From Chionis minor (lineage: Eukaryota > Chordata > Aves > Charadriiformes > Chionididae), in NCBI GenBank assembly GCA_013398295.1, contig VZSF01001339.1, forward strand, positions 1 to 64,000: a DNA stretch of 64,000 nt, given 5' to 3'. Below the pieces are notes generated by a model, which was not told where the DNA came from, made no database searches, and saw only the letters and a list, made by a program, of their open reading frames with translations. Of this stretch, positions 62,967-64,000 are shown in pieces. Position 1 is the stretch's first letter. The number at the start of each line of letters is the position of its first letter. The translations under genes were made by a program, and so were the position numbers.

Positions 62967-64000
62967 GTAAGGGAACAGAATAGGCCAAATTCTACACATT
63001 TTTGTTGCTGTCTGAAGTTTCTCCTGTCTTGGAAAACGCCTGCAGGGCCATCTTGCTGGAATCCCACAGAAAAACATGGGGCTTTAGGAGGGCAGATGAA
63101 ATGAAGGTGGTTCGGGGGGGGTTGGATTTGTTTGTTTAGCTTCTCGGAGAGGCAGTGAGGAAGAAAAAGGTGAGTGATGGAGTGATTCCCACTAAAAAAA
63201 GGAGAAAAAGAGGGGAAGAAGGAGTAGAGAAAATGTGACCAGACTAGACCAGCAAGGGTTTATGTGTCCCCTAATCCCTGGACTGCAGTGGGCCAGAGAT
63301 GCCTCCTGCAGACCTGGTCCTTGGCTCCCACTTGTGACCATGAGAGGCACCACACACCTTCCCCATAGGCTGCCCTATCACTGTGATGTGAGAATCGATC
63401 CTGGAGTGATGCTCTGAGGCAGGATCCCAGCCTGGGACTCGGGCCAGTGCATGCCCGTGCCCCATAGGATCCCCAGCAGCTCCAGCACGTTCTCCCTGCC
63501 CTTGCTGCATGCCCTGCTCCTGCTGCGTTTGATGCGAATGCAATCCCTGCCACGTCTTGTCCCTTGCTGAGCTCACAGCTCGTTTTAGCCCCTCCATGGT
63601 AGCACTGGAAGAGGGGAAGGGAGTCTCTATCCATCTATTTTCCAAGCCAGGGGAGAAATATTTCACCTACTAGCAAGGCTGCTGGTGGGTTTTTGTCTCC
63701 CAGCAGCATGGGCTGGAGTGGCAGGTGAGGGTGGCTGCGCAGGCGCTGAAAGGCAAGAGGGTTCATGTACCGGCACCATTAATAGTTCAGATACTGAGGC
63801 AGCAAACCAGTGGTGCTTGTCACGGATGCTGTGTTTGCACCGGCCATGATGTATCTGTATTTATGCAGCCAATTTCCTGGGGAGTACGTGGGTAACACGG
63901 AGTCTTCCAAAATGCTGCTGCACAGGCTGGTTCCTCCTGGGTTAGGTTTACTGTGATAGTTTGTGGGGATCAAGGGATTGGTGATTAAAATCAGACAGGA
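62967..64000. other. Anonymous DNA to window end
   Basis: Single-copy sequence. TAGGCCAAATTCTACAC at about 62981-62997 resembles the outer end of the old palindromic repeat seen at 55.6 kb, but too little follows to call it. A G run lies at about 63113-63120. No gene recognised. Confidence 0.42.

Noticed and set aside
1..64000. A multi-gene defence, biosynthetic or mobile-element system
   Set aside because: No intact genes, operon structure or clustered coding signals exist here; the window is vertebrate non-coding DNA.

Overview
This window looks like vertebrate nuclear DNA, most probably from a bird, in a draft assembly. The evidence is chicken-repeat-1 (CR1) LINE copies with the typical 3' end, a complete solo LTR of a family I recognise from bird genomes, sparse transposons in GC-rich DNA, no operon-like gene packing, long homopolymer-C tracts, and runs and single bases of N at contig joins. 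Placing it more finely, for example in Neoaves, would be inference.

I found no intact protein-coding gene. The long open frames (up to about 320 codons) lie in GC-rich DNA where stops are rare, and none has a domain, motif or composition I recognise. Most of the window is anonymous single-copy intergenic or intronic sequence. It holds fossil insertions, simple repeats, a few CpG-dense patches, and several AT-richer islands that resemble conserved non-coding elements. That resemblance rests on composition and motif content only.

Layout. 1-17 kb: single-copy DNA with a C tract at each of two single-N joins or nearby, a decayed C2H2 zinc-finger fragment (1989-2105), two ancient CR1 fossils (about 3.55 and 11.6 kb), a very CpG-dense patch around a palindrome (7.2 kb) and a short CpG-island-like stretch (15.36-15.74 kb). 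17.2-19.5 kb: a CR1 copy with an open ORF2 tail, then a 420-N gap, then an apparently identical second copy broken by a 127-bp LTR piece. This is most simply a false duplication. 20.6-21.2 kb: a solo LTR with a perfect 5-bp target-site duplication. 21-38 kb: anonymous DNA with a two-copy 77-bp tandem repeat and AT-rich islands. 38.6-39.7 kb: a TATA box, a pyrimidine tract ending in CAG, and a good poly(A) site, which together suggest an unannotated non-coding transcript. 40-50.7 kb: anonymous DNA. 50.75-53.0 kb: a second duplicated block around a gap. It contains a hexanucleotide array, mainly GGGGTA, whose variants change one base at a time while keeping register, plus a CR1 3' end. 53-64 kb: a possible second LTR (56.3-56.9 kb), two fragments of an old palindromic repeat, a nuclear-receptor-like triple half-site, and a possible exon near 62.9 kb.

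No multi-gene system is visible. The points most worth checking are the hexamer array, the two assembly duplications, the zinc-finger fossil and the candidate transcript ending near 39.38 kb.
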